NCBI RefSeq assembly: GCF_947492405.1
Contig: NZ_CANLMP010000003.1
Coordinates: 496,001-560,000, forward strand
Length of the DNA: 64,000 bases
DNA from: an uncultured Aquimarina sp.
GTDB taxonomy: Bacteria; Bacteroidota; Bacteroidia; Flavobacteriales; Flavobacteriaceae
Direction of reading: 5' to 3'
In this document: piece by piece, positions 38,071 through 45,591 of the stretch
Position numbering within the stretch: the stretch's first letter is position 1
Layout of the letters: every line of letters starts with the position of its first letter
Program-made: the position numbers and the translations under genes
Notes under the pieces: model-generated
Databases searched by the model: none
Told to the model about the DNA's origin: nothing
Seen by the model: the letters and a program-made list of their open reading frames with translations, nothing else

Positions 38071-38103
38071 AAGGGCTGTCTGAATGTAGACAGCCTTTTC
38101 TTT
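38071..38103 (+). terminator. Intrinsic terminator after the GH16 gene
   Basis: AAGGGCTGTCT (38071-38081) pairs with AGACAGCCTTT (38088-38098; one G-T pair) around GAATGT, followed by TCTTTG. It lies about 25 bases after the stop. Confidence 0.88.
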
Positions 38104-38411
38104 GTATTTGATAAATAAATGAGCATTCCAATTATATTTTGATTCGAAGATGAAAGAAAACATTTGATCTTTTGCTTTTACATACTAAATAAACGTAGCG
38201 TAGATATAATTAGGATACGCTTACTGCATAAACCTAATAGTTAATTGTAGGAATTTGTTTGAAGAAAAAGTAGGATATTCTTATAACTATCTTAACAATT
38301 AGGCATTAAGTAAAAACGCTACAATAATCAATTTATCCCTGTCGTTTGAAGGCTATTATACCAACAAAAAAATATTAAACTAACAAATTGTAAACACAAA
38401 TCACTTTTGAA
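38104..38411. other. Intergenic region before the second GH9 gene
   Basis: No gene, repeat or clear promoter was recognised in these 308 bases; it presumably carries the promoter and leader of the GH9 gene. Confidence 0.4.
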
Positions 38412-40583
38412 ATGAAAAAAAATCAACAAAACTTATTTTTATTATTTTTCACATTATGCTTTGGGCAGTACATTATTGCACAACACAATTACGGAGAAGC
38501 TTTACAAAAATCAATCTTATTTTATGAGGCGCAACAATCGGGAGAGCTTCCAGATTGGAATAGAATTAGCTGGCGAAGCGATGCTGGTGTAAATGATGGT
38601 CAAGACGTAGGGCTAGATTTAACCGGAGGATGGTTTGACGCAGGAGATCATATCAAATTTGGTTTTCCAATGGCGTTTTCTGTAACTGCATTAAACTGGG
38701 GTTTTCTAGAATACAAAGATGGTTATGATGCTGTGAATCAAACGGAACATTTTAAACGAAACATTAAATGGGTAACCGATTATTTTATTAAATGTCACCC
38801 TACTAAGTTCGAATTTTATGCTCAAGTTTCTAAAAAAGGACAAGATCATAGCTTTTGGATGCCAGCAGAAATGATAGATGTTCATCCTCAATATGGACAA
38901 AGAGAGTCTTTCAAATTAGACACGAGTCATCCGGGAACAGAAGTGGTTTGTGAAACAGCAGCTGCATTAGCATCTGCTAGTATTATTTTTAAAGATAGTG
39001 ATCCTGCCTATAGTGCTACCTTATTACAACACGCTAAAGATCTATATGAATTTGGCGAAACTTATAAAGGGAAATATACAGAAGAAGGAGGAATCCCCGC
39101 TGTAGGAACGTATTCTTCAGGTGGATTTGAAGATGAATTATCTTGGGGAGCATTATGGTTATATAAGGCAACAGGTGATAATACATATCTCCAAAAAGCA
39201 GAAACAAATTATTCTGAACCAGATTATTTATGGAGTTTTGTTTGGGATGATAAACGATATGGCAATATGGTTTTATTAGCTCAAATTACAGGAAAACAAA
39301 ACTATATAGATAACGTAGAAAGACATCTGCAATTTTGGGTTGATAATGGAAACGGAGTGACATATTCTCCAGGTGGTCAAGCGCACCTAACCGAATGGGG
39401 ATCATTACGTCATTCTATGAATGCGGCTTTAACAGCCTTGATTTATAGTGATAACGTCAATTCTCCTAATAAGCAAGTATACCATGACTTCGCAGTAGAT
39501 CAAATTAAATATGCATTGGGAGATAATCCTAATAATAGAAGTTTGGTTACTGGTTTTGGAGTAAATCCACCAACAAAACCACATCATAGAGGACAACATT
39601 CTAGTTGGACAAGAAGTGAGAGTATTCCAGAAGAGTCCAGACATACCTTATGGGGAGCTCTTATGGGTGGACCAGGAAGCCCCGACGATGTTTTTGTCGA
39701 AAATCGGTCTGATTTTCAAGCAAACGAAGTGGCTTGTGATTACAATGCCTGTTATCAAGGAGTATTAGCAAGAATGGTAATGGAATTTGGAGGAACAGAG
39801 TTAAACAATTTTCCGCAAGAAGAAACTGCTGGGGTTGAGTTCTTAAATGAAACAAAGATCAATAGTGAGTCCGGAAGGTTTACCGAATTAGCAATCTGGT
39901 TGAACAATAGATCGGCTTGGCCAGCAAGAATACCTGGTAGTCTTACAGCTCGTTATTTTATTGATATTACAGAAGGAGTAGATGCAGGATACGCTTCTGA
40001 TGATTATGAAATTACAGCTAGAGGTAATGGAAGTGCTACAGGAGGATTACAACCTTGGAATCCAGAGAATAATATTTATTATGTAGAAGTAGCTATTGAT
40101 CAAAATAATATGCCTTTTCCTGGAGGGCAAGGAGAGCATAGGAAAGAGATTCAAGTAAGAGTTTCTGTTCCGAATAATGCTCAGGAAAATGCTTGGGATC
40201 CTTTTAATGATTTTTCTTACGAAGGCTTAAGTAGTACTCTTATTGAATCAGAAAAAGTTCCTATTTATGTAGATGGAGTATTAGTTTGGGGAATTGAACC
40301 TTCAGCTTCGTTATCTGTAGATGAATTCAATAAATCCGGGCTTGTAGTATACCCAAATCCATCAAAAGATATATTAAATCTATCTGGTAAAACTTCAGTA
40401 TTACAAAATGGAAAAATTGTAGTCTCCGGAATTCTCGGTAATACAATTTATAGTAGATCGTTAACAAATACTATTTCCGGTGAGGTTTCTATTAATACAT
40501 CTGATTTTGCACCGGGGGTCTATTTTCTTACTATAACTACAGAAGGAGGTAAGCGTTTGACTTCTAGATTTATAAAAAAATAA
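38412..40583 (+). CDS. GH9-CBM3c endoglucanase with T9SS sorting domain
   Basis: This 723-residue secreted cellulase is a close paralogue of the first third of the GH9-GH48 protein. A signal peptide (to IIAQ) precedes GH9 (about 25-465) with DAGDH (76-80), PHHRGQHSSW and the acid E439 in NEVACDYNA. CBM3c (about 476-628; SAWPARIPGSL, MPFPGGQGEHRKEIQ, WDPFNDFSYEGL) follows directly, and the sorting domain (about 640-723, YPNPSKD) ends the protein. GH9-CBM3c enzymes are processive endoglucanases that release cellotetraose or shorter sugars. Unlike the giant paralogue it has no PKD, Cys-flanked or GH48 part. Monocistronic: long gap before, strong terminator after. Confidence 0.95.
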   Translation: MKKNQQNLFLLFFTLCFGQYIIAQHNYGEALQKSILFYEAQQSGELPDWNRISWRSDAGVNDGQDVGLDLTGGWFDAGDHIKFGFPMAFSVTALNWGFLEYKDGYDAVNQTEHFKRNIKWVTDYFIKCHPTKFEFYAQVSKKGQDHSFWMPAEMIDVHPQYGQRESFKLDTSHPGTEVVCETAAALASASIIFKDSDPAYSATLLQHAKDLYEFGETYKGKYTEEGGIPAVGTYSSGGFEDELSWGALWLYKATGDNTYLQKAETNYSEPDYLWSFVWDDKRYGNMVLLAQITGKQNYIDNVERHLQFWVDNGNGVTYSPGGQAHLTEWGSLRHSMNAALTALIYSDNVNSPNKQVYHDFAVDQIKYALGDNPNNRSLVTGFGVNPPTKPHHRGQHSSWTRSESIPEESRHTLWGALMGGPGSPDDVFVENRSDFQANEVACDYNACYQGVLARMVMEFGGTELNNFPQEETAGVEFLNETKINSESGRFTELAIWLNNRSAWPARIPGSLTARYFIDITEGVDAGYASDDYEITARGNGSATGGLQPWNPENNIYYVEVAIDQNNMPFPGGQGEHRKEIQVRVSVPNNAQENAWDPFNDFSYEGLSSTLIESEKVPIYVDGVLVWGIEPSASLSVDEFNKSGLVVYPNPSKDILNLSGKTSVLQNGKIVVSGILGNTIYSRSLTNTISGEVSINTSDFAPGVYFLTITTEGGKRLTSRFIKK

Positions 40584-40629
40584 TAAAGATCTAGTACCAA
40601 ATAATCAACAAAAACGTATAATAAGAATT

Positions 40630-40666
40630 AAAGCTGAACGATAATATCATCGTTCAGCTTTTTTAA
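40630..40666 (+). terminator. Intrinsic terminator after the second GH9 gene
   Basis: A 13-bp perfect stem (AAAGCTGAACGAT at 40630-40642 with 40649-40661), six-base loop, then a T run and TTTAATTTT. Confidence 0.92.
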
Positions 40667-40895
40667 TTTTAATGATATTTCCGTCCCCATTTTTAACATA
40701 AAAATTATATGTTATATAGATTCGATATTCCATATTAAATTGTGAAACGAATTCTTTTTGATTAAGCGCGTATTCTAGTTTTAAGTCTTCAAATAATAAC
40801 TTTAAATTATGAGTAGGCTAGTTAGCGAACTATTTTAGCGTTTTGATAGATAAGATTTAGTAAAACTAACTAAATTATAACAAACTCAATAATAG
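40667..40895. other. Intergenic stretch between two terminators
   Basis: These 229 bases lie between the terminator of the GH9 gene and a second, orphan hairpin. No open frame with support, tRNA or known RNA family was recognised. A small RNA is possible but there is no clear promoter. Confidence 0.3.
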
Positions 40896-40930
40896 AAAAG
40901 GCTGTTCATATAATGGACAGCCTTTTCCTT
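40896..40930 (+). terminator. Orphan terminator-like hairpin upstream of the MATE gene
   Basis: AAAAGGCTGTTCAT (40896-40909) pairs with ATGGACAGCCTTTT (40913-40926; one G-T pair) over 14 bp with a three-base loop, followed by CCTTTG. It covers the ATG at 40913, which is one reason to reject that codon as the start of the MATE gene. Confidence 0.75.
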
Positions 40931-41005
40931 TGCTATAAAGTTGAGTTAATGATTGGATATTCCAAAAAGGAATCTCCTTATCTTTGGCAGCGCCAAAAAG
41001 AAATA

Positions 41006-42394
41006 ATGTTACAACAGTACACAAAAGAATTTAGCTATAATCTAAGATTAGCAGCACCTGTTATGCTGGGAATGTTAGGACATACTTTTGTGGGATTAAT
41101 TGATAATATTATGGTTGGGCAGTTAGGTACCGCAGAATTAGCAGCAGTATCTTTAGGAAATAGCTTTATGTTTATTGCAATGTCTTTAGGGATTGGATTT
41201 TCTACAGCAATTACTCCTCTTGTAGCAGAAGCAGATGGAGAGGATAATTTTAATAAAGGTAAATCAGCATTTAAACACGGATTGTTTTTATGTACTACAC
41301 TCGGAGTAGTTTTGTTTCTTGGAGTATTAATTGCAAAACCATTGATGTACTTAATGAAACAGCCTGTTGAGGTTGTAGAGTTGGCAATTCCTTATTTGGA
41401 TTTGGTTGCAGTTTCTTTAATTCCTTTAATAATTTTTCAGGCTTTTAAACAGTTTTCAGATGGATTATCTATGACAAGATATCCAATGTATGCGACTTTG
41501 GTAGCTAATATTGTAAATGTAGTTTTAAATTATTTATTGATTTTCGGAAAATTCGGTTTTCCTGAGATGGGTATTGTTGGTGCCGCAGTCGGGACATTAG
41601 TGTCTAGGTTAGTTATGGTATTATTTTTATGGATTTTTCTTAAATACAAAGAAAAGTCAAAAGCGTACGTTACCCACATTAAATTCTTCGTTCTTCAGAG
41701 TAGTATGCTAAAAAAAATAATAACATTAGGTTTTCCGTCGGCATTACAGATGTTTTTTGAAGTTGCTATTTTTACTTCAGCCATTTGGATTTCAGGAATT
41801 TTAGGTAAAAATCCACAAGCAGCTAATCAGATCGCGTTAAATCTATCAGCAATGACATTTATGGTGGCTATGGGATTAAGTGTGGCAGCAATGGTACGTG
41901 TGGGAAATCAAAAAGGATTGTTGCAGTATAAAGAATTAAGAAGAATTGCATTTTCAATTTTTTTACTGACGTTTTTTATCGAAATCGTATTTGCCTTATG
42001 TTTTATTATTTTTAATAACATATTACCTGAGATTTATCTAGACGTTAAAGATGTGGAGAATTTTGCGGACAATACAGAGGTAATCGGTATTGCAGCTAAA
42101 CTTTTAATAATTGCTGCTTTGTTTCAGATATCGGATGGTATACAAGTGGTCGTTCTTGGCGCGCTTAGAGGTTTGCAGGATGTGAAAATACCTACTGTAA
42201 TCACTTTTTTTGCATATTGGATTATAGGTTTTCCAATAAGTTATTATTTAGGTTTACATACAGAATACAAGAGTTCTGGTATCTGGATAGGCTTATTGGC
42301 AGGATTAACGACATCAGCAATATTGCTATATATTAGATTTAATTATTTGAGTAAAGATTTAGTGCTGAAAAAAGGTAATGTAACTTCCTTGTAA
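41006..42394 (+). CDS. MATE family multidrug/sodium efflux transporter
   Basis: The 462-residue product exports drugs or metabolites in exchange for Na+ or H+. About twelve hydrophobic helices are visible, and the first helix region (LAAPVMLGMLGHTFVGLIDNIMVGQLG) and the repeated pattern in the second half (LGFPSALQMFFEV) are typical of the NorM/DinF MATE family. I chose the ATG at 41006 (MLQQYTKEF) because an earlier in-frame ATG at 40913 lies in the arm of a terminator hairpin and would add 31 residues without family support; a second one at 40949 is possible. It is unrelated in function to the cellulase genes. No close partner gene is seen. Confidence 0.92.
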   Translation: MLQQYTKEFSYNLRLAAPVMLGMLGHTFVGLIDNIMVGQLGTAELAAVSLGNSFMFIAMSLGIGFSTAITPLVAEADGEDNFNKGKSAFKHGLFLCTTLGVVLFLGVLIAKPLMYLMKQPVEVVELAIPYLDLVAVSLIPLIIFQAFKQFSDGLSMTRYPMYATLVANIVNVVLNYLLIFGKFGFPEMGIVGAAVGTLVSRLVMVLFLWIFLKYKEKSKAYVTHIKFFVLQSSMLKKIITLGFPSALQMFFEVAIFTSAIWISGILGKNPQAANQIALNLSAMTFMVAMGLSVAAMVRVGNQKGLLQYKELRRIAFSIFLLTFFIEIVFALCFIIFNNILPEIYLDVKDVENFADNTEVIGIAAKLLIIAALFQISDGIQVVVLGALRGLQDVKIPTVITFFAYWIIGFPISYYLGLHTEYKSSGIWIGLLAGLTTSAILLYIRFNYLSKDLVLKKGNVTSL

Positions 42395-42536
42395 TAATCT
42401 TTTTTAATAGCTACAATATAGAGAGTTTTACTCCGTTTCTTTTTTTGGACTAGTTTTTGTTACTTGTCAAACTATATTTCATATTAAGAAATATTTAACT
42501 ATATTTCGAATATAACTAAAACCGAAAAGAAAAGAG

Positions 42537-43607
42537 ATGAATAGCCCAAAATCTAACCTTTACCTTTTACTTATTGTAATTTTTGCCATAGGCCTTAGCA
42601 ACAAAGCCTTATCACAGAATTTAATTCCAAATCCAAGTTTTGAAAACACAAATGCAGCAGTCAAAAAACTAAAACATGAAATGCGGAATTTTGGAGTTAT
42701 AGCTAATTGGAAAGCATTGACTAATTCTCCAGATGCACATCATCCAGGAGTGAGTGAAGTAAAGTTCGATCATAAAGCTCCAGATTTTTTAAAACAATTT
42801 GGTTCTCAAGAACCAAGAACAGGAGAATCAAAAGTAGGATTATATGTGACTGGTAATAATACAAAAGAATCCATTGTAGCCAAACTGGTTAATCCTTTAA
42901 AGGCTGGAAAATACTATTATTTTCATATGTATGTCTCTCTAGGAGAAGGAAGAGTAAGTAATTCTTGTACTTCTTCAATTGGATCTTATTTTACAGCTAG
43001 AGTTCCTAGATTTACCGAAACATCTAAATATAAATTGCATATAGAATCATCAGAGATGATTTGTGATACCAAAGAATGGACTAAGGTTTGTGGTGTTTAT
43101 AGAGCCAAAGGAACAGAGAAGTATATTTCGCTTGGTTATTTTTCGGATAATCCGAATGGAAAATCCTTAAAAGGAGGACCATTTAGCGATGCATATTATT
43201 ATATAGATGATGTAGAATTAAGAGAAATGCAAGATGTGCAAGGTGTAGCTGTAGATAATATTTGTAATATGGCTTTAGACTTTTCTGATATTGAGTATTT
43301 GATAGGTGAAAGTGAAGTGTATGAAGAAATTAAAGCTGCATTAGATTCCTATTTACAATACCTTAAAGTATTCAAATTTGATAGTATCAAAATAGTCGGA
43401 CATGCTAATGATTCTGAAATTGAGTTTGAAAATGAAATTCTTTCATCTGCAAGAGCAGGTTTTGTCAGAGAATATTTGGTAGAAAATGGAATAGATGAGA
43501 CCTTAATTGAGCATGTTGGAGTAAGTAATACAGAACCGAAAGAAGGAGAAGGAATAGATAATACGGAGTTAGGATCTAACGCTAGAGTTCAGATTATTAT
43601 AGAATAA
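42537..43607 (+). CDS. OmpA-family protein with N-terminal carbohydrate-binding-like domain
   Basis: The 356-residue protein has a signal peptide (to ALSQ, about residue 26), a beta-rich domain (about 28-230) starting with LIPNPSFE, which is the usual entry of galactose-binding-like domains in Bacteroidota, and a C-terminal OmpA-like domain (about 260-356; IKIVGHANDSE, SARAGFVREYLVENGI, NARVQIIIE). OmpA domains bind the peptidoglycan, so the protein probably links the cell wall with the envelope surface. The two-domain plan is common in Flavobacteriia. It starts 142 bases after the MATE stop and is closed by a long hairpin; no operon partner. Confidence 0.85.
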   Translation: MNSPKSNLYLLLIVIFAIGLSNKALSQNLIPNPSFENTNAAVKKLKHEMRNFGVIANWKALTNSPDAHHPGVSEVKFDHKAPDFLKQFGSQEPRTGESKVGLYVTGNNTKESIVAKLVNPLKAGKYYYFHMYVSLGEGRVSNSCTSSIGSYFTARVPRFTETSKYKLHIESSEMICDTKEWTKVCGVYRAKGTEKYISLGYFSDNPNGKSLKGGPFSDAYYYIDDVELREMQDVQGVAVDNICNMALDFSDIEYLIGESEVYEEIKAALDSYLQYLKVFKFDSIKIVGHANDSEIEFENEILSSARAGFVREYLVENGIDETLIEHVGVSNTEPKEGEGIDNTELGSNARVQIIIE

Positions 43608-43631
43608 ACAGTAATAAATAAGATATATGTA

Positions 43632-43677
43632 AGATAGAGGTAAATTTTAATTTAAAATTTACCTCTATCTGTTTTTG
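43632..43677. terminator. 19-bp perfect inverted-repeat terminator, bidirectional
   Basis: AGATAGAGGTAAATTTTAA (43632-43650) and its exact complement (43652-43670) form a 19-bp stem with one unpaired base, followed by GTTTTTG. It ends the OmpA gene. The T run also supplies the TTTG of the next promoter. Confidence 0.9.
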
Positions 43678-43706
43678 CTACTTTGAATGTAAACTTCGTA
43701 GCTTTG
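43674..43706 (+). promoter_or_regulatory. Bacteroidota-type promoter for the small gene at 43728
   Basis: TTTG (43674-43677), 21-base spacer, TAGCTTTG (43699-43706): an exact fit to TTTG-N(19-21)-TAnnTTTG. The start of transcription would be about 43711, leaving a 17-base leader. Confidence 0.7.
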
Positions 43707-43727
43707 CTTAACATAATTTTTTAGCAT

Positions 43728-43955
43728 ATGAGTTTTCCAAAATTCTTATTAGGTGATAATACAGATTATCCAGACGCCATTTTTGTAATACATACCGAAT
43801 TCCCCAGATTTATTATAAATCTACAGAACGATGAAGTAGAGTGGTTGGAAGAATTCGATAAAAGTGACGAAAAAGAATTAGAAAGCGAAGCCGAGAACTT
43901 ATTTCAAGAAGCAAATGATTTTTATGATCGTGAGATAGAACGTTATGAAGAGTAA
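43728..43955 (+). CDS. Small acidic conserved protein of unknown function
   Basis: This 75-residue cytosolic protein has no signal peptide or membrane segment. The first half (FLLGDNTDYPDAIFVIHTEFPRF) looks folded, and the second half is a highly acidic helix (DEKELESEAENLFQEAND, YDREIERYEE) that may form a coiled coil. A good promoter and terminator frame it, which supports a real gene. I do not recognise a characterised family, though similar short proteins are common in Flavobacteriia. It is followed after 47 bases by the PAP2 gene and may be cotranscribed with it. Confidence 0.7.
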   Translation: MSFPKFLLGDNTDYPDAIFVIHTEFPRFIINLQNDEVEWLEEFDKSDEKELESEAENLFQEANDFYDREIERYEE

Positions 43956-44002
43956 TGATAATTTACTGTTTTTAAATTGATATGGTAATTACTTAATAGT
44001 GT

Positions 44003-44569
44003 ATGGAAGAATTAATACAATTAGATAAGGAACTGTTTTTATATCTTAATAATTTGGGTTCCCCTTTCTGGGATGGTTTTTGGTTATTCATGACCGAGAA
44101 ACTATACCAAATTCCATTGTATGTTTTACTTTTATATTTTTTCTATAAATATTTCGGAATTAAAGGAACTATTATCACTCTTGTTATTGTGGCTGCTTTA
44201 ATAGCTGCATCAGATCAGTTATCAAACTTATTTAAAAACGTACTATTTATGAGGCCTAGACCTTGTAGAGCAGAAGGTGTTGGAGAGTTTACTCGATTTA
44301 TTGCCGAAAGATGTGGGCGACATGGATATTTTTCTGCGCATGCCGCAAGCTCGATGGCATTGGCGTTTTTTACAGGATTAGCTTTACAAAAAAGATTGAA
44401 ATATATCTTTCCATTTATGGTAGTTTGGTCAATTGTTGTTAGTTATAGTAGAATTTATGTTGGTGTTCACTATCCTGGAGATATTATTACTGGTATGGCT
44501 ATTGGTATCCTTTTAGGAGTAGGAGCATACAGACTACATACTTTTTTGGTTAAAAAATATGTAACTTAA
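44003..44569 (+). CDS. PAP2-family lipid phosphatase (undecaprenyl-diphosphatase-like)
   Basis: The 188-residue inner-membrane protein removes phosphate from lipid (di)phosphates, possibly undecaprenyl diphosphate. Five to six helices are visible. The three phosphatase motifs are present: KNVLFMRPRP (K-x6-RP, about residues 74-83), YFSAHAAS (PSGH-equivalent, SAH, about 111-118) and SRIYVGVHYPGD (SR-x5-H-x3-D, about 152-163). Motif 2 reads FSAHAAS instead of PSGH, a variant seen in Bacteroidota. It ends 21 bases before the convergent expansin gene. The substrate is inferred from the family. Confidence 0.92.
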   Translation: MEELIQLDKELFLYLNNLGSPFWDGFWLFMTEKLYQIPLYVLLLYFFYKYFGIKGTIITLVIVAALIAASDQLSNLFKNVLFMRPRPCRAEGVGEFTRFIAERCGRHGYFSAHAASSMALAFFTGLALQKRLKYIFPFMVVWSIVVSYSRIYVGVHYPGDIITGMAIGILLGVGAYRLHTFLVKKYVT

Positions 44570-44590
44570 AATTGTTAACTGTCCTTTTCA

Positions 44591-45520
44591 TTATCGTTTA
44601 ACTATTTTCATAGTCTTTTTCTCTTCTAATAAAAGATAATATATGCCATTACTATAAGATGATATGTCTATTTCTTTTCCAAAGCCTTGATCTAATGTTT
44701 TTCCAGAACTGTTTACTAATTTCCATTTACGAGCGTTTTCTGTGAGATGTATAATACTTGATGTAGGATTGGGATATAGCATTATTTCTCCAGAGGTATT
44801 CAATTCTGGTATAGAAAGTATTTGATTGCATTCTTCTGGAGTAGAGAATTGAAGTCCGGTATCAAAATCTTCGTTTAGGTTCAGTACGATGTTTTCAAAG
44901 ATCAGCTCTTCTCCCAAAATTGAAGTTATCCTTAGATTCATTGGTGATGGAATTCCAGAAGTTTCTATAAAAAAATTATATAACTCTCTATTCGTATTTT
45001 TCCATGTGTTGTCGGGTAATTGATACTCCATTTTAGAGATTGCGTGATTGATATCTCTAAATTGGATAGCTGTCCAGAATTCACTGGAACCTTCTTTAAA
45101 ATTAATTTTGATAGTTTCGCCATTAAGCATTGTTTCGCAGGGTACAAACTTCCAGGATATTGGTACTCTGCCGTCAATAACTTCAGCAATCATAGCAAAG
45201 GCATCCATTGTCATATCTACATCACCAGAAGCACACTCCGGACAGCGATCTACTACATTTAGAATAACACTTCCTTTTATTCCGGTTACTTCGATACAAG
45301 ATCCACAAGCATTGCTGCTGTCATAATCAATATTGTTTAAAGCACAATGCATATAATCTCCTGTGGCCACAGGTAAAGAACAATTACCAAAAACACCTCC
45401 TGCTACACCATCATAAAATGTACCCTCACCAGTATGTATATCATTATTGCACTCCTGAGCAGAAGTTTTTATAATAGACACAACTAATAAAAAACAATAA
45501 ATGTAGATATATGATTTCAT
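44591..45520 (-). CDS. Expansin (EXLX1-like, DPBB + CBM63) with T9SS sorting domain
   Basis: Bacterial expansins loosen cellulose fibres without hydrolysis. I start at 45520 (MKSYIYIYCF, signal peptide to TSAQ); in-frame ATGs at 45541 and 45547 only add a polar tail. Of 309 residues, about 22-125 form the six-stranded double-psi barrel, with GEGTFYD, paired cysteines (ACGSCIEV, DRCPEC) and the catalytic-like DVDMTMDAFAMI, the counterpart of the conserved Asp of EXLX1. About 130-225 form domain 2 (CBM63) with aromatic FW (SEFWTAIQFRD) and Tyr (RELYNFF) of the cellulose-binding face. The sorting domain (about 235-309, LYPNPTSS) sends it through T9SS. It lies downstream of PBP1A, 71 bases away, and not in the main enzyme run. 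Strand direction is opposite to the cellulases. Confidence 0.88.
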   Translation of the reverse strand: MKSYIYIYCFLLVVSIIKTSAQECNNDIHTGEGTFYDGVAGGVFGNCSLPVATGDYMHCALNNIDYDSSNACGSCIEVTGIKGSVILNVVDRCPECASGDVDMTMDAFAMIAEVIDGRVPISWKFVPCETMLNGETIKINFKEGSSEFWTAIQFRDINHAISKMEYQLPDNTWKNTNRELYNFFIETSGIPSPMNLRITSILGEELIFENIVLNLNEDFDTGLQFSTPEECNQILSIPELNTSGEIMLYPNPTSSIIHLTENARKWKLVNSSGKTLDQGFGKEIDISSYSNGIYYLLLEEKKTMKIVKR

Positions 45521-45591
45521 TTTTATTTGGTTAGATTTCATTAACATTCATAATAGCTTACCTAGTGTATCCTTAACTTATTTTTTAGGTT

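Noticed and set aside
40913..41005. Upstream ATG of the MATE gene at 40913
   Set aside because: The codon is part of a 14-bp terminator hairpin and adds 31 residues not expected in the family. The ATG at 41006 fits better.
7466..45520. Classic Sus-type utilisation locus or cellulosome genes
   Set aside because: No TonB-dependent transporter, SusD lipoprotein, cohesin or dockerin text was found in any of the proteins of the region.
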